A stretch of 64,000 bases of DNA from Infirmifilum lucidum (GTDB lineage: Archaea > Thermoproteota > Thermoprotei > Thermofilales > Thermofilaceae). Below the pieces are notes generated by a model. That model searched no databases. It was not told where the DNA came from and was given only the letters and a program-made list of their open reading frames with translations. The translations under genes and the position numbers were made by a program. The stretch covers positions 1,279,699 to 1,343,698 of the forward strand of contig NZ_CP062310.1 in the NCBI RefSeq assembly GCF_014876775.1, in the 5' to 3' direction. This document shows positions 1-7,184 of this stretch, piece after piece (position 1 is the first letter of the stretch; each line of letters begins with the position of its first letter).

Positions 1-483
1 CTTGTCCTCCGCGTAGAAAGCATCACTGCTGACGACCGGCCCTGCGTGCACTTTGAGGCCTCTCTGTAGCCCTTTGGAATAGAGTGTCCACGCCAGGGTT
101 AAGTCGGGGGATGCGGAGACATTGAGGTCGCCGAAATACTGCCTGAAAAAGCCGCCGTGAACATAGTGAGCAGACGTAGGAACGATGAAGTCTCCAATTG
201 CCACCTCCCTGCTAATCCCCCCGGTTGTGCCGAACCTTATAATTGCCTTGGCACCCGCCTGAACCAGCTCCTCGAAGACTATTGCGGCACCCGGGCCACC
301 CATCCCATGTGTCGCGATGGTGACTTCTAAACCCCTCCACGAGCCGTTGTAGACCAGCAACCCTCTGTTATCGTTGACGAGCACGGGGTTAACAAGCATA
401 CTTGCGAGGAGTTTTGCCCTGCCCGGATCCCCGACTGCTATGACTCTTGGAGCTACACGCTCAGCCTTGATGTGGAAGGGCAT
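1..483 (-). CDS. Purine nucleoside / MTA phosphorylase, 3' part missing
   Basis: The first 161 codons of a nucleoside phosphorylase of the PNP/UDP family, cut by the window start. It begins with ATG at 483 and contains a GDPGRA phosphate-binding segment, THGMGG, the RFGTTGG core and SSDAFYAED, so it closely parallels the complete gene at 1296-2015. The family cleaves purine nucleosides or 5'-methylthioadenosine with phosphate to give the base and a sugar 1-phosphate in the cytoplasm. It is the last visible gene of a minus-strand run of four (deaminase, phosphorylase, FkbM methyltransferase, this gene). Having two paralogues so close suggests split substrate preference, for example MTA or methylthioinosine versus ordinary purine nucleosides. 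The family is clear; the substrate is not. Confidence 0.9.
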   Translation of the reverse strand, partial: MPFHIKAERVAPRVIAVGDPGRAKLLASMLVNPVLVNDNRGLLVYNGSWRGLEVTIATHGMGGPGAAIVFEELVQAGAKAIIRFGTTGGISREVAIGDFIVPTSAHYVHGGFFRQYFGDLNVSASPDLTLAWTLYSKGLQRGLKVHAGPVVSSDAFYAEDK

Positions 484-514
484 ACTTCTAACCCGGAGAG
501 GAAGTATTTTAGCG

Positions 515-1285
515 TTACCTCCTCCTCACTGCATAGAGGAAACTTTGAAACGGCACATCTTCATCCCTTACAACATAGACGCTGTAGCCAGCGCTCAGAA
601 TATCGCTGAGCTGCCTCGCGTATGAAAAACCTTCATGCAATTCAACCACTATCCTTTCAACGCCAAATTGCTCCAGGGCCTCTAGTGATTTTTCGAAGAC
701 ACGCTTTTCGACACCTTCTATATCGACTTTTAAGAGGTCAATCCTCCTAAAGCCCGACGCTTGGAATACGTCCAGAAGGGTGACTTTCGGGACTATGATT
801 TCTCTAGCAACACTGGTAAACTCATCTACGTACTCTCGTAGGAGAGAAGAGTTCACCATGCTCAACCCTACATAGAACCTGCCGGCCCCCCTCTCACTGT
901 CTACGGCTCTACAGAGTACTCTAGCCCTATCAGCACCCCCCTGCAAGGCTACATTCCAGATAGTGTACATACAGGAAACAGGGTTAGCCTCTACTGAGAC
1001 TACGCGAGACTTACGAGACAACCGGAGTGCCCTAACTGTGTAGAAGCCGAGGTAGGCGCCCAGGTCAACAATACTGTGAGCCTCTGCCGGCGAGAACTCG
1101 GGAAACCTCTCGTAATCCCTATATACAAATATGTGCTCAATATTACGCTTAGCCTCCTCAACTTCTGATACCGGGATCACGAAGTGGTATGGAGGGAACG
1201 GAATAACCGTACTACTCGAGCCGAGTAATTCCGGGACAACACTCGTCTTCTCTAACATCCTCAGAAAGAGACTAACCCCACCCAT
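515..1285 (-). CDS. FkbM-family SAM-dependent methyltransferase
   Basis: A 256-residue protein with a class I methyltransferase core: motif I VDLGAYLGFYT at about residues 73-83, an acidic motif II (SVEANP, 97-102) and the family-typical KVDIEG at about 186-191. FkbM proteins usually O-methylate sugars or other small molecules; the acceptor cannot be read from the sequence. It starts with ATG ten bases after the phosphorylase gene at 1296-2015 and is followed 31 bases later by a second phosphorylase, so it sits inside a nucleoside-salvage operon. That placement is unusual for FkbM genes, which are more often beside glycosyltransferases. No signal peptide or membrane segment is visible. Confidence 0.85.
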   Translation of the reverse strand: MGGVSLFLRMLEKTSVVPELLGSSSTVIPFPPYHFVIPVSEVEEAKRNIEHIFVYRDYERFPEFSPAEAHSIVDLGAYLGFYTVRALRLSRKSRVVSVEANPVSCMYTIWNVALQGGADRARVLCRAVDSERGAGRFYVGLSMVNSSLLREYVDEFTSVAREIIVPKVTLLDVFQASGFRRIDLLKVDIEGVEKRVFEKSLEALEQFGVERIVVELHEGFSYARQLSDILSAGYSVYVVRDEDVPFQSFLYAVRRR

Positions 1286-1295
1286 TGTGTAAAGC

Positions 1296-2015
1296 CTATA
1301 TCTTCACGGAGACTACAGCGTCGAGGACTGCACGCGAAGCCTTATCCACCGCCTCGCGCAACTCTTCAGCCGTAGCCATTTTCGCGTAAACCTCTCCAAT
1401 AACATCGCTCACGACGAAAGCAGCTCCAGCTTTTACACCCCGAATTCTGGACAAAACCATCAGAGTTGCCGCCTCCATGTCAACAGCTATCATACCCCTC
1501 TTAATCCACTCGTTGAGGAAGTCTACGCCAGCATAGAAATTGTCACTGCTTATCACCGGCCCAAGAAAGTACCGCAGCCCTCTTTCCTCGGCCTTCTCGA
1601 CAAGGCTCTTCAAGACTTCATAGTCGGGCACAGCTACTAGGCAATCCCCCCTAGTGTACGTGTTCAGCGTGCCGCCGGGGACGTACGATGCCCCTGTGGC
1701 AATGACGAAGTCTCCAACTCTCATCTCCTTCAAGAATCCACCACAAGTGCCGAATCTGACGATGAGCTTCGCGCCCAGCATTATCAGCTCTTCGAAAACA
1801 ATGGCAGCTGAAGGTGCGCCAATGCCGTGCGTAGCAACGGTCACGTCTACGCCTCTCCACTTGCCAGTGTAGACGAGGAACCCCCTGTTCTCGTTAACGA
1901 GTCTCGCATCTTCAAGTAGTGTTGAAAGCTGCTTTACGCGGGCAGGATCACCTGAAGCAACAACTCTAGGTGCAATGTCTCCAGGTTTAGCCAGTATGTG
2001 TAGAGGTTTCGCCAT
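1296..2015 (-). CDS. 5'-methylthioadenosine / purine nucleoside phosphorylase
   Basis: About 239 residues, the normal length for hexameric archaeal MTA phosphorylases. Visible elements are the GDP phosphate-binding turn (about residues 22-24), THGIG, RFGTCGG (87-93), VDMEAA (178-183, ribose contacts) and VVSD (201-204, base-contacting Asp). I place the start at ATG 2015 because MAKPLHILAKPGD aligns with the known N-terminus of Sulfolobus MTAP as I recall it; an in-frame GTG at 2033 would add six residues. It lies just downstream of an MTA-deaminase-like amidohydrolase, so it could act on 5'-methylthioinosine as well as MTA. The nearly identical partial gene at 1-483 is a paralogue. Confidence 0.88.
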   Translation of the reverse strand: MAKPLHILAKPGDIAPRVVASGDPARVKQLSTLLEDARLVNENRGFLVYTGKWRGVDVTVATHGIGAPSAAIVFEELIMLGAKLIVRFGTCGGFLKEMRVGDFVIATGASYVPGGTLNTYTRGDCLVAVPDYEVLKSLVEKAEERGLRYFLGPVISSDNFYAGVDFLNEWIKRGMIAVDMEAATLMVLSRIRGVKAGAAFVVSDVIGEVYAKMATAEELREAVDKASRAVLDAVVSVKI

Positions 2016-2036
2016 CCCGTAGAAATCGCCCACCCC

Positions 2037-3380
2037 CTATATTTCTTTAATCTTTAAGACTTTCTCCAGGTTTGGATTCTCGTCCAGAGCCCTCCTCAGA
2101 ACACTTAGAGCGGTGGCTTCGCCCTGATGGATTATTCTTTCCTCGTCTAGTTTGACGTGCCTACCTCCGCGCACGACGATATTGCCCTTGACGATTACCG
2201 TGTCGACGTCTCCAGCCGAAGCCGAGTACACGACGAGAGAATAGGGGTTAAACGAGGGCCTAAGGTGTGGCTTCTTGATATCAACCAGTATAACGTCGGC
2301 CTCGAAGCCTCTCTTAATTACGCCGTTCTTTAGACCTAGAAGTCTCGCTGCACCCCTGGTAGCCATCTCGAGGACGTCGTAGGCAGTCCACACACTGGTT
2401 CTCTCAAGTAGTATTCTTTGGCCATAAACCAGCATGCGCATCTCTTCAAAAAAGTCAGTATTATCGTTGAAGCAAGGGGCATCAGTGCCTATCGCTACAT
2501 TACCTCCAAGTTGCCAGTAATCGAAGGCGTGGAACCGTACTCCTGCGAGGAAATACGTTGAAGGGCACTGGACAATAATGCTGCCGCTGTGCGCCAGTAG
2601 TGCTCTCTCCTGCTGGTCAGCGTAGTTCGCATGGGCGACAATAGTCCTGCTGCCCAGGAGCCCCAGCCTCAAAGCATACCTCACGGGAGTGTCGCCCGTC
2701 TTTTCCCGAACAGTCTTAAGTTCCCTCTCTGTTTGCGCGAGATGCATGTGCAAAAACAAACCCCCCTCTCGCGCCTTCTCAGCAAGCATAAGCAGGTTTT
2801 CACGGTGCACGGTGTCGGGTGCATGAGGGGCGAGTACAGGAGTCACGAGGCTGTGCCCCCTCCACTTTTCGACAAAGTTAAGTGCTTTTTCGAGCTCGAG
2901 GCGCCCACTAAACGGCCCATCCATATCCATGTAAGTGTGGCCGAGAAAGCCCCTAATACCAACTTCTACCACAGCCTTGGCTATCTCGTCCATAAAGAAG
3001 TAGTGGTCTGCGACCAACGTAACACCACTTTTCACGGCTTCGAGAGCCCCTAAGAGCCCTAGCCTGTAGGCGGCACTGGCATCCAGACTCCTTTCAAGCG
3101 GCCAAAAAACATTGTAGATAGCATCCCCAACGTCCGATGCAAGCCCCCTAAAACCCGCCATTGCAACATGTGTATGCAGGTCGATGAAGCCCGGCAAGAC
3201 TATTTTCTCCCGGCCGTCTACGACTTCATCGGGCTGTCCATAGGCCGACACGATGCTAGAGTAGTCGCCTATAGCCTCTATAATCCCGTCCTGTATCAGC
3301 AACGACTGCCTCCTTAGAATGCCATCGGGCCCGTCCATTGTTAGTATAAACTCGGCATTCTTGATTATAATCCCAGTCAC
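2037..3380 (-). CDS. Amidohydrolase, MTA/SAH deaminase-like
   Basis: A 447-residue metal-dependent amidohydrolase of the cytosine deaminase/AtzA/MtaD branch. Visible metal and catalytic residues are the HTH pair (His69, His71), HMHLAQTE (211-218), HAN (250-252) and GTDAP (298-302, catalytic Asp). The family deaminates MTA, SAH or adenosine to the inosine form. GTG start at 3380 lies about 28 bases below a TATATG element (near 3408), consistent with a leaderless mRNA. It is first in an operon with a nucleoside phosphorylase, which suggests MTA to methylthioinosine to hypoxanthine plus methylthioribose 1-phosphate, a route known in methanogens. Chlorohydrolase-type relatives with other substrates cannot be excluded. 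Confidence 0.8.
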   Translation of the reverse strand: MTGIIIKNAEFILTMDGPDGILRRQSLLIQDGIIEAIGDYSSIVSAYGQPDEVVDGREKIVLPGFIDLHTHVAMAGFRGLASDVGDAIYNVFWPLERSLDASAAYRLGLLGALEAVKSGVTLVADHYFFMDEIAKAVVEVGIRGFLGHTYMDMDGPFSGRLELEKALNFVEKWRGHSLVTPVLAPHAPDTVHRENLLMLAEKAREGGLFLHMHLAQTERELKTVREKTGDTPVRYALRLGLLGSRTIVAHANYADQQERALLAHSGSIIVQCPSTYFLAGVRFHAFDYWQLGGNVAIGTDAPCFNDNTDFFEEMRMLVYGQRILLERTSVWTAYDVLEMATRGAARLLGLKNGVIKRGFEADVILVDIKKPHLRPSFNPYSLVVYSASAGDVDTVIVKGNIVVRGGRHVKLDEERIIHQGEATALSVLRRALDENPNLEKVLKIKEI

Positions 3381-3876
3381 AGAAAATGGATTTTCTACTC
3401 TAACATATACCTTTTACCTGGCTAAAACAACGGGAAGATACAAGAATACTACTGCTGTGCTATTACCGTAAAATAGTGCCATAAACCTAAAATAAAAACA
3501 TAGCGTATAAAATAACATCCTTTAAACTTTACATAAAGGTTACTTTAAAATAGAAATCGATCATAAAATCTTATGATGAAATCAGGAGAGTTCATGGTAA
3601 AACGCGGAACAAGTGAGGAATTTATCACAATAAAGGCTGTATCACATAGTACGTATAACATAGGACAAATTACGTATATCATAGTATGATTTCTGTAATA
3701 CGGCTTTCGTAATACAGAAATCACTGTATAAAATAGATAACTTCTGGAAAGATTAGGCTTAAGATTTATCCTATCCCATCTACTGGGGATAGAGAGGGAT
3801 AACTTTCGATTCATCCCGGTTTTATCCTCTCAGAGAGACAGGCAAAGTTATTAGCCAGTAACGAGCCAGACTAGAC
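3381..3876. other. 496-base AT-rich spacer without a convincing gene
   Basis: Between the divergent genes at 3380 and 3877. Besides the two promoters it holds a near-perfect 15-bp inverted repeat (3688-3722), a CTATCCC/GGGATAG hairpin (3771-3777 with 3786-3792) and several repeated TACGTATA words near 3652-3680. The 89-codon frame at 3545-3814 on the minus strand has no recognisable domain and a composition like the surrounding spacer, so I do not call it a gene. Confidence 0.6.
3688..3722. repeat. Inverted repeat, 15-bp arms, 5-base loop
   Basis: GATTTCTGTAATACG (3688-3702) and CGTAATACAGAAATC (3708-3722) pair with one mismatch across the loop GCTTT. It stands in gene-free, AT-rich DNA about 150 bases upstream of the gene at 3877. 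It could be a hairpin, a protein-binding site, or a remnant of a mobile element. Confidence 0.75.
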
Positions 3877-4620
3877 GTGTTAACAGTCTACCTCCACCCT
3901 AGGTGCAGTGACTCCTGGCACGTCTACAAGCTCTTGGAGAAAAATTCGCTCCTAGAGCTGGTAAAATTAGCCAACACGGAACAAAATCCTCTCCTGGCGC
4001 TCTCGAAGAGCATATTCTCGGTTCCGGCTTTTGAGCTCTCGGGTAAAGTCGTCCTGCAGGGCTATTTTACCGACGAGGAAGTCATTTCGCTTGTAAGGAG
4101 TGGTAAGATCTACGTGGGCTCTCCCGAGGAGGCTCTAGACAGGCTAATGAAGAGCGTGTTCTCTTCCTTCCTCGTGGCTTCTGCCGTATACCTCTCGGGT
4201 TCCTTTAGCGTACTCCTGGACGCTCGCGACTACGTATACTCGGCTAGCGGAGCATTATTTCTTCCGGAACACGAAACATTCCTTGAACTAGCCCGCAGCA
4301 AACTCAAGGCGGCAACTCTCGGGGAACATGACGAGAAGTATTTTGTCAGGATCATTGCAGGGAACTTCATACGGGATCTCTACTGGCTAAGGGGGGAACC
4401 TCTAGACAGGAGTACCGTCGAGAACCTCGGGTACAGCTACTTCCGGGAGTGGATGCTCCTCCGCTCCTCGCTTGGCCGAGTATTTGTGCCCCACTCCCGG
4501 CCTCCAGCACACGTCGAGGAGAAGGTGCGGAGAGCTTGGGAGTATACCCTGGATAGAGCAGACACTATTATAGCAAGAGTCGTGGAAGAACAAGCAAGTA
4601 TACCTGACGGGTGGGTATAA
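3877..4620 (+). CDS. Thioredoxin/glutaredoxin-fold-like protein, function unknown
   Basis: A 247-residue protein starting with GTG. The first ~85 residues look like a thioredoxin or glutaredoxin fold: a beta strand (LTVYLHP), a short RCSDSWHV segment where a redox motif would lie but with only one cysteine, then SVPAFEL resembling the conserved cis-proline strand, and a second strand VVLQGYFTDEEVISLV. The remaining ~160 residues are helical and not recognised. With a single Cys it could be monothiol or purely structural. It is monocistronic. The redox idea is an inference from the fold pattern alone. Confidence 0.6.
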   Translation: MLTVYLHPRCSDSWHVYKLLEKNSLLELVKLANTEQNPLLALSKSIFSVPAFELSGKVVLQGYFTDEEVISLVRSGKIYVGSPEEALDRLMKSVFSSFLVASAVYLSGSFSVLLDARDYVYSASGALFLPEHETFLELARSKLKAATLGEHDEKYFVRIIAGNFIRDLYWLRGEPLDRSTVENLGYSYFREWMLLRSSLGRVFVPHSRPPAHVEEKVRRAWEYTLDRADTIIARVVEEQASIPDGWV

Positions 4621-4724
4621 CCCCAAGCTAGGCTTTCTACTCAAGGCAAGAGCCCTTATTAGGGAGAGGTAATGCCAGCCTCTAGTCACTACAGCCGGTA
4701 AGCGTGGGCATCTTGTAATAAGTA

Positions 4725-4739
4725 AACCTTTTAAAGGTT
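4725..4739. promoter_or_regulatory. Palindrome overlapping the TATA box of the VapBC operon
   Basis: AACCTTT, one base, AAAGGTT: a perfect 7+7 palindrome whose centre (about 4732) is itself the TATA element 26-28 bases above the GTG start at 4760. A dyad over the TATA box is a natural place for an antitoxin dimer to repress its own operon; that role is inferred. Confidence 0.6.
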
Positions 4740-4759
4740 AACCTGTAATAGATGTCTTC

Positions 4760-4987
4760 GTGGGAGAGTATACCACTGTCGCTGTTAAGGTTCCGAAGAA
4801 GATGAAGAAGATGATGGAAGAGCTGGGGATAAAGCCAGGGCCTATTGTTAGGAGGGCCCTGGAAGAAGAAATTAGGAGAAAGCTCCTAGAGAGGCTCGAG
4901 GGTAGAGTCAAGGAGCTCGCGAAGACTTTGCAGGGGATCCCGGACGAAGAAATAGCGAGACTAATACGCGAGGACAGAGGGAGGTGA
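4760..4987 (+). CDS. VapB-type antitoxin
   Basis: A 75-residue basic/acidic protein. The N-terminal strand TTVAVKVPKKMKKMMEELG followed by a helix-rich region is typical of ribbon-helix-helix or related antitoxins (here residues 4-25 would bind DNA), and the acidic C-terminal part would wrap the toxin. The GTG start at 4760 is about 26 bases below the TATA element, so the mRNA is probably leaderless. Its stop overlaps the toxin start by four bases (GTGA), so the two are translationally coupled. The palindrome over its promoter fits autorepression. Confidence 0.8.
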   Translation: MGEYTTVAVKVPKKMKKMMEELGIKPGPIVRRALEEEIRRKLLERLEGRVKELAKTLQGIPDEEIARLIREDRGR

Positions 4988-5403
4988 GTGAGTTGTACCT
5001 TTTCGACGCCTCTGCCATCATTAACCTGCTGAAGAGGGGGAGTGTTAGGACGTTAGCACGCGGGGCGACAATTAACCTGGTGGTCTACGAGGCGCTCAAC
5101 GCAGTCTGGAAGGAGCACGCCCTCCTCGGCAACATAGACGGTGAGACCGCCAGGAGGCTCGTAGAGGTTCTAGCCGAGGTATTTGAAGCCATGGATGTCC
5201 GCAGTATACACGGGCTCGAAGAGAAGGTCTTCGAGAATGCCGTGAAGCTCAGGCTCACGGTGTACGACTCCTCGTACGTTACTTACGCCGCGGAGAACGG
5301 GCTGACCCTAGTCTCAGACGACGAAAAGCTTCTCGAGAGGGTCAGAGACGTCGTTAACGTGAAGAGGTCGGTGGAAGTCCTGCGAGAAACCGTGGCCCGT
5401 TGA
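4984..5403 (+). CDS. VapC-type PIN-domain toxin
   Basis: A 139-residue PIN-domain ribonuclease. Acidic residues in the expected places are Asp in FDASAI (strand 1), Glu in VVYEALN (helix 3), Asp in YDSSYV and Asp in VSDDEKL, which would bind Mg2+/Mn2+. The family cleaves RNA (tRNA or rRNA in known cases) and is held inactive by its cognate VapB. GTG start overlaps the antitoxin stop by four bases. It is followed by a stem-loop at 5416-5446. Confidence 0.88.
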   Translation: MSELYLFDASAIINLLKRGSVRTLARGATINLVVYEALNAVWKEHALLGNIDGETARRLVEVLAEVFEAMDVRSIHGLEEKVFENAVKLRLTVYDSSYVTYAAENGLTLVSDDEKLLERVRDVVNVKRSVEVLRETVAR

Positions 5404-5414
5404 GCCCGCCAAAA

Positions 5415-5457
5415 GGGCCTCCACGGCCAATTTTCCACGGGAGGCCTGTTATTTTAA
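5415..5457 (+). terminator. Possible hairpin terminator after vapBC
   Basis: GGCCTCC (5416-5422) pairs with GGAGGCC (5440-5446) around a 17-base loop, followed by TGTTATTTTAA. It begins 13 bases after the vapC stop. Archaeal termination depends mainly on T-rich tracts, so the stem may be incidental or protect the 3' end. Confidence 0.4.
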
Positions 5458-5481
5458 GGGGATGTTGCAGTTTTGCGTCCA

Positions 5482-5526
5482 CAAAACAGCGTATTACCCT
5501 CGTGCTACGCGGGACACGCTGTTTTG
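5482..5526. repeat. Inverted repeat at the 3' end of a cysteine-rich gene
   Basis: CAAAACAGCGT (5482-5492) and ACGCTGTTTTG (5516-5526) are perfect 11-bp complements separated by 23 bases. The right arm lies inside the last codons of the minus-strand gene and the left arm beyond its stop, so the transcript could fold the stop codon into the loop. It may be a transcript-end structure. Confidence 0.6.
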
Positions 5527-5951
5527 CTGGCCTCTAGCTCCACGATGCAAGTCTGGCCCTCCTTGCGCAGGCCTATCCCGTTCAGCCTCGCGCCCAGGTA
5601 CCCTGACAGGAGTCCGGGCATGGGGCATAGAGGCTCTGTCAACTCTGCCCCGCCAACTACTCTCGGGCATATCCTGCACGTGGAGCTGTCAATCACGACT
5701 CTGAGGGTGTTGCCGTCCAGCCGGGCTTCCAGTCGCCCCGCGAAGCCTAGGAGGCCGTTGAGAAACATGACTGCTTGAGCAGGGTCTTCGGGCTTCCCGT
5801 AGATGTCGGCGAGGCTTTTCCCGACTCTAGCCATGGCCCCCTTAACTATTGCGTACTTGAGGAAACCCTCCTCCCTGAAGGCGGCGAGAGCTTTGGCTAC
5901 GAAGTAGTGGAGGGGCTGGATCCCCCTCTCGAGCACGACTTCCCTGCTCAC
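5505..5951 (-). CDS. Cysteine-rich conserved protein, paralogue of the 49356 gene
   Basis: About 148 residues. The start is GTG at 5951: it overlaps the upstream gene's stop by four bases (GTGA) and gives the N-terminus SREVVLERGIQPLHYF, matching the paralogue at 49356-49790. A longer reading from 6164 is only the other frame of the upstream gene. Shared features of the pair: a helical N-terminal half (ALAAFREEGFLKYAIVK; YGKPEDPAQA), a basic strand region and a C-terminal TCRICPRVVGGAELTEPLCP core with a final Cys, i.e. a C-x2-C...C...C pattern that could bind a metal or Fe-S cluster. I do not recognise the family. It is co-transcribed with the zinc-ribbon gene at 5948-6205 and so lies under the GAACTA promoter at 6227-6250. 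Confidence 0.75.
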   Translation of the reverse strand: MSREVVLERGIQPLHYFVAKALAAFREEGFLKYAIVKGAMARVGKSLADIYGKPEDPAQAVMFLNGLLGFAGRLEARLDGNTLRVVIDSSTCRICPRVVGGAELTEPLCPMPGLLSGYLGARLNGIGLRKEGQTCIVELEASKTACPA

Positions 5952-6205
5952 TCCCTGCCACCTGGAGCTACCTGCAAGACCTCCGCGTGGACTATACTCA
6001 CGGTCTTGGCCCCCCTCTCGTGGCCGTTTGCGTCGACGTGTATGAGTAGCACGTGCCCACTGTGGGGTACTGCGACTGTTGTGAGGCCTGTCGGGGAAGA
6101 CCTGGCTTCCTCGATGACTTCCTGGCCGATGCTCACGAGCACCTCTGAGCTGCACCTCGGGCACTTCACCCGTATCAGTCTAAACGGGTAGGCCATGCAT
6201 GTCAC
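5948..6205 (-). CDS. Small zinc-ribbon-like protein, unknown function
   Basis: An 85-residue protein with VKCPRCSSEV near the N-terminus (half of a zinc ribbon; no second CxxC) followed by VPHSGHVLLIHVDANGHERG, rich in His and Asp. The GTG start at 6205 is about 25 bases below the TTAAAAAA box, fitting a leaderless mRNA; ATG at 6196 is an alternative. It overlaps the downstream cysteine-rich gene by four bases. Its promoter carries the GAACTA-N6-TATA motif shared with the surface-filament locus at 52-53.6 kb. No family name can be given. Confidence 0.7.
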   Translation of the reverse strand: MTCMAYPFRLIRVKCPRCSSEVLVSIGQEVIEEARSSPTGLTTVAVPHSGHVLLIHVDANGHERGAKTVSIVHAEVLQVAPGGRE

Positions 6206-6226
6206 CCGTTTCCCGCTAGTGGAGGG

Positions 6227-6250
6227 TTTTTTAAGAGATTTAGTTCAAAA
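6227..6250 (-). promoter_or_regulatory. GAACTA-N6-TATA promoter of the zinc-ribbon operon
   Basis: On the minus strand this reads TTTTGAACTA, AATCTC, then TTAAAAAA. GAACTA is at 6246-6241, the TATA box at 6234-6227 and the GTG start at 6205. Same word and same six-base spacing as four other promoters in the window. Confidence 0.75.
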
Positions 6251-6374
6251 CCTGGGAGCAACTCCTGGAGGAAAACGATTTTACGGGCTAGGGCAGGGTA
6301 AAATATAGCCGACAGCGTGAGGACGCTGGCCGCGCCTGAAAACATGATGAGTTCCTGGGTACACTCCGGGTAGG

Positions 6375-6396
6375 TTTGAACTAAATCCCTTATAAA
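6375..6396 (+). promoter_or_regulatory. GAACTA-N6-TATA promoter of the 6420 gene
   Basis: TTTGAACTA (6375-6383), AATCCC, TTATAAA (6390-6396), with the GTG start 27 bases below the box centre. It faces the other copy at 6227-6250, so the two genes form a divergent pair under the same element. Confidence 0.78.
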
Positions 6397-6419
6397 CTGC
6401 GTCTCTGCCACAGATCCCG

Positions 6420-6806
6420 GTGCACGCTATGGCGGTTAACCCCATTAGTGTCAGGTTGCTGGTAAACGGGGAAGAAGTGCCCATCCCGGTCTACAATACT
6501 TGCGGCATTGTCGTCGAGAATAGGGAGGAGCACCCGGCGCGTCTCAGGATTGAGTACCGGGGTGGTGACTGGGAACTCGGCACGGTTGTGTTGAAGGTGG
6601 AGTTCAACGGCAACACGGTCTATATTGGCAGGAGCACTAGGGAAGGTGCCTCGTGGGGCCTGACGCTGCAGCCAGGCGAGAGAGTCGCTATAAACTTCAC
6701 GGCTGTGGTGCCTCCACGCGCAGGCTACAGTATGCCTTCGATAGTCAGGCTGGGCGCCGACATTAAACCGGCTGTCTATGCAGGCGAGAGGCGGCACGCC
6801 CAGTAG
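6420..6806 (+). CDS. Beta-rich protein of unknown function
   Basis: About 128 residues (GTG at 6420, leaderless; ATG at 6429 is an in-frame alternative). The sequence is a run of beta strands: ISVRLLVNGEEVPIPVY, GIVVENREEHPARLRIEY, GTVVLKVEFNGNTVYIG, WGLTLQPGERVAINFTAVVPP. This pattern, including the LQPGERVAINFT strand, resembles immunoglobulin-like domains that sit on surface or pilus proteins, but there is no signal peptide. It shares its promoter motif with the filament locus, so a link to the cell surface is possible. Function unknown. Confidence 0.65.
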   Translation: MHAMAVNPISVRLLVNGEEVPIPVYNTCGIVVENREEHPARLRIEYRGGDWELGTVVLKVEFNGNTVYIGRSTREGASWGLTLQPGERVAINFTAVVPPRAGYSMPSIVRLGADIKPAVYAGERRHAQ

Positions 6807-6842
6807 AAATCTATTTTAATATATTCACATTTTTTTAAAGTC

Positions 6843-7184
6843 ATGAGTAGTGTCGAGGAGATACCGAAGGAGGAGCTCTACCAGCTCCAAGCGCGTCTCT
6901 GCAAGTTTATGAGCCACCCCCTGAGGCTCCGCTTGCTCGAGCTACTCGAGAAAGGAGAGCGCAGCGTCTCGGAGCTAGCCGAGCTCACTGGCGAGCCCCA
7001 GCCCGTCGTCTCGAGGCACCTCGCCTACATGCAGCAGCTCGGCATAGTCTCCTCGGAGAGGAGGGGGAATAGAGTGTACTACAAGATCCGGTACCCGGAA
7101 CTCAGGGAGGCCTGCAGGATAATACAGGGGGTTCTGGTCAAAATCCTGAGAGAGGGTAGGAGTCTCGCCCTAGTATCCGAGTAG
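6843..7184 (+). CDS. ArsR-family winged-helix transcription regulator
   Basis: A 113-residue ArsR/SmtB-type protein. Residues 15-45 (CKFMSHPLRLRLLELLEKG) and the recognition helix region SVSELAELTGEPQPVVSRHLAYMQQLGIV are classical, followed by the beta wing SSERRGNRVYYKI. There is one Cys only, so no obvious metal site; such proteins can also sense redox state or small molecules. ATG lies about 24 bases below TTTTAATATAT, so a leaderless mRNA is likely. It is next to, but does not carry, the GAACTA promoter element, so whether it regulates that locus is open. Confidence 0.85.
   Translation: MSSVEEIPKEELYQLQARLCKFMSHPLRLRLLELLEKGERSVSELAELTGEPQPVVSRHLAYMQQLGIVSSERRGNRVYYKIRYPELREACRIIQGVLVKILREGRSLALVSE

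Noticed and set aside
3573-3619. ATGATGA and GTGAGGA resembling C and C' boxes
   Set aside because: 33 bases apart with no D' or D box in place, unlike the three accepted C/D RNAs.
3545-3814. 89-codon minus-strand frame in the AT-rich spacer
   Set aside because: Runs through both hairpins and has no domain or promoter.
6202-6411. 69-codon minus-strand frame between the two GAACTA promoters
   Set aside because: It contains the promoter and TATA box of the 6205 gene and ends exactly at that start; composition is not gene-like.
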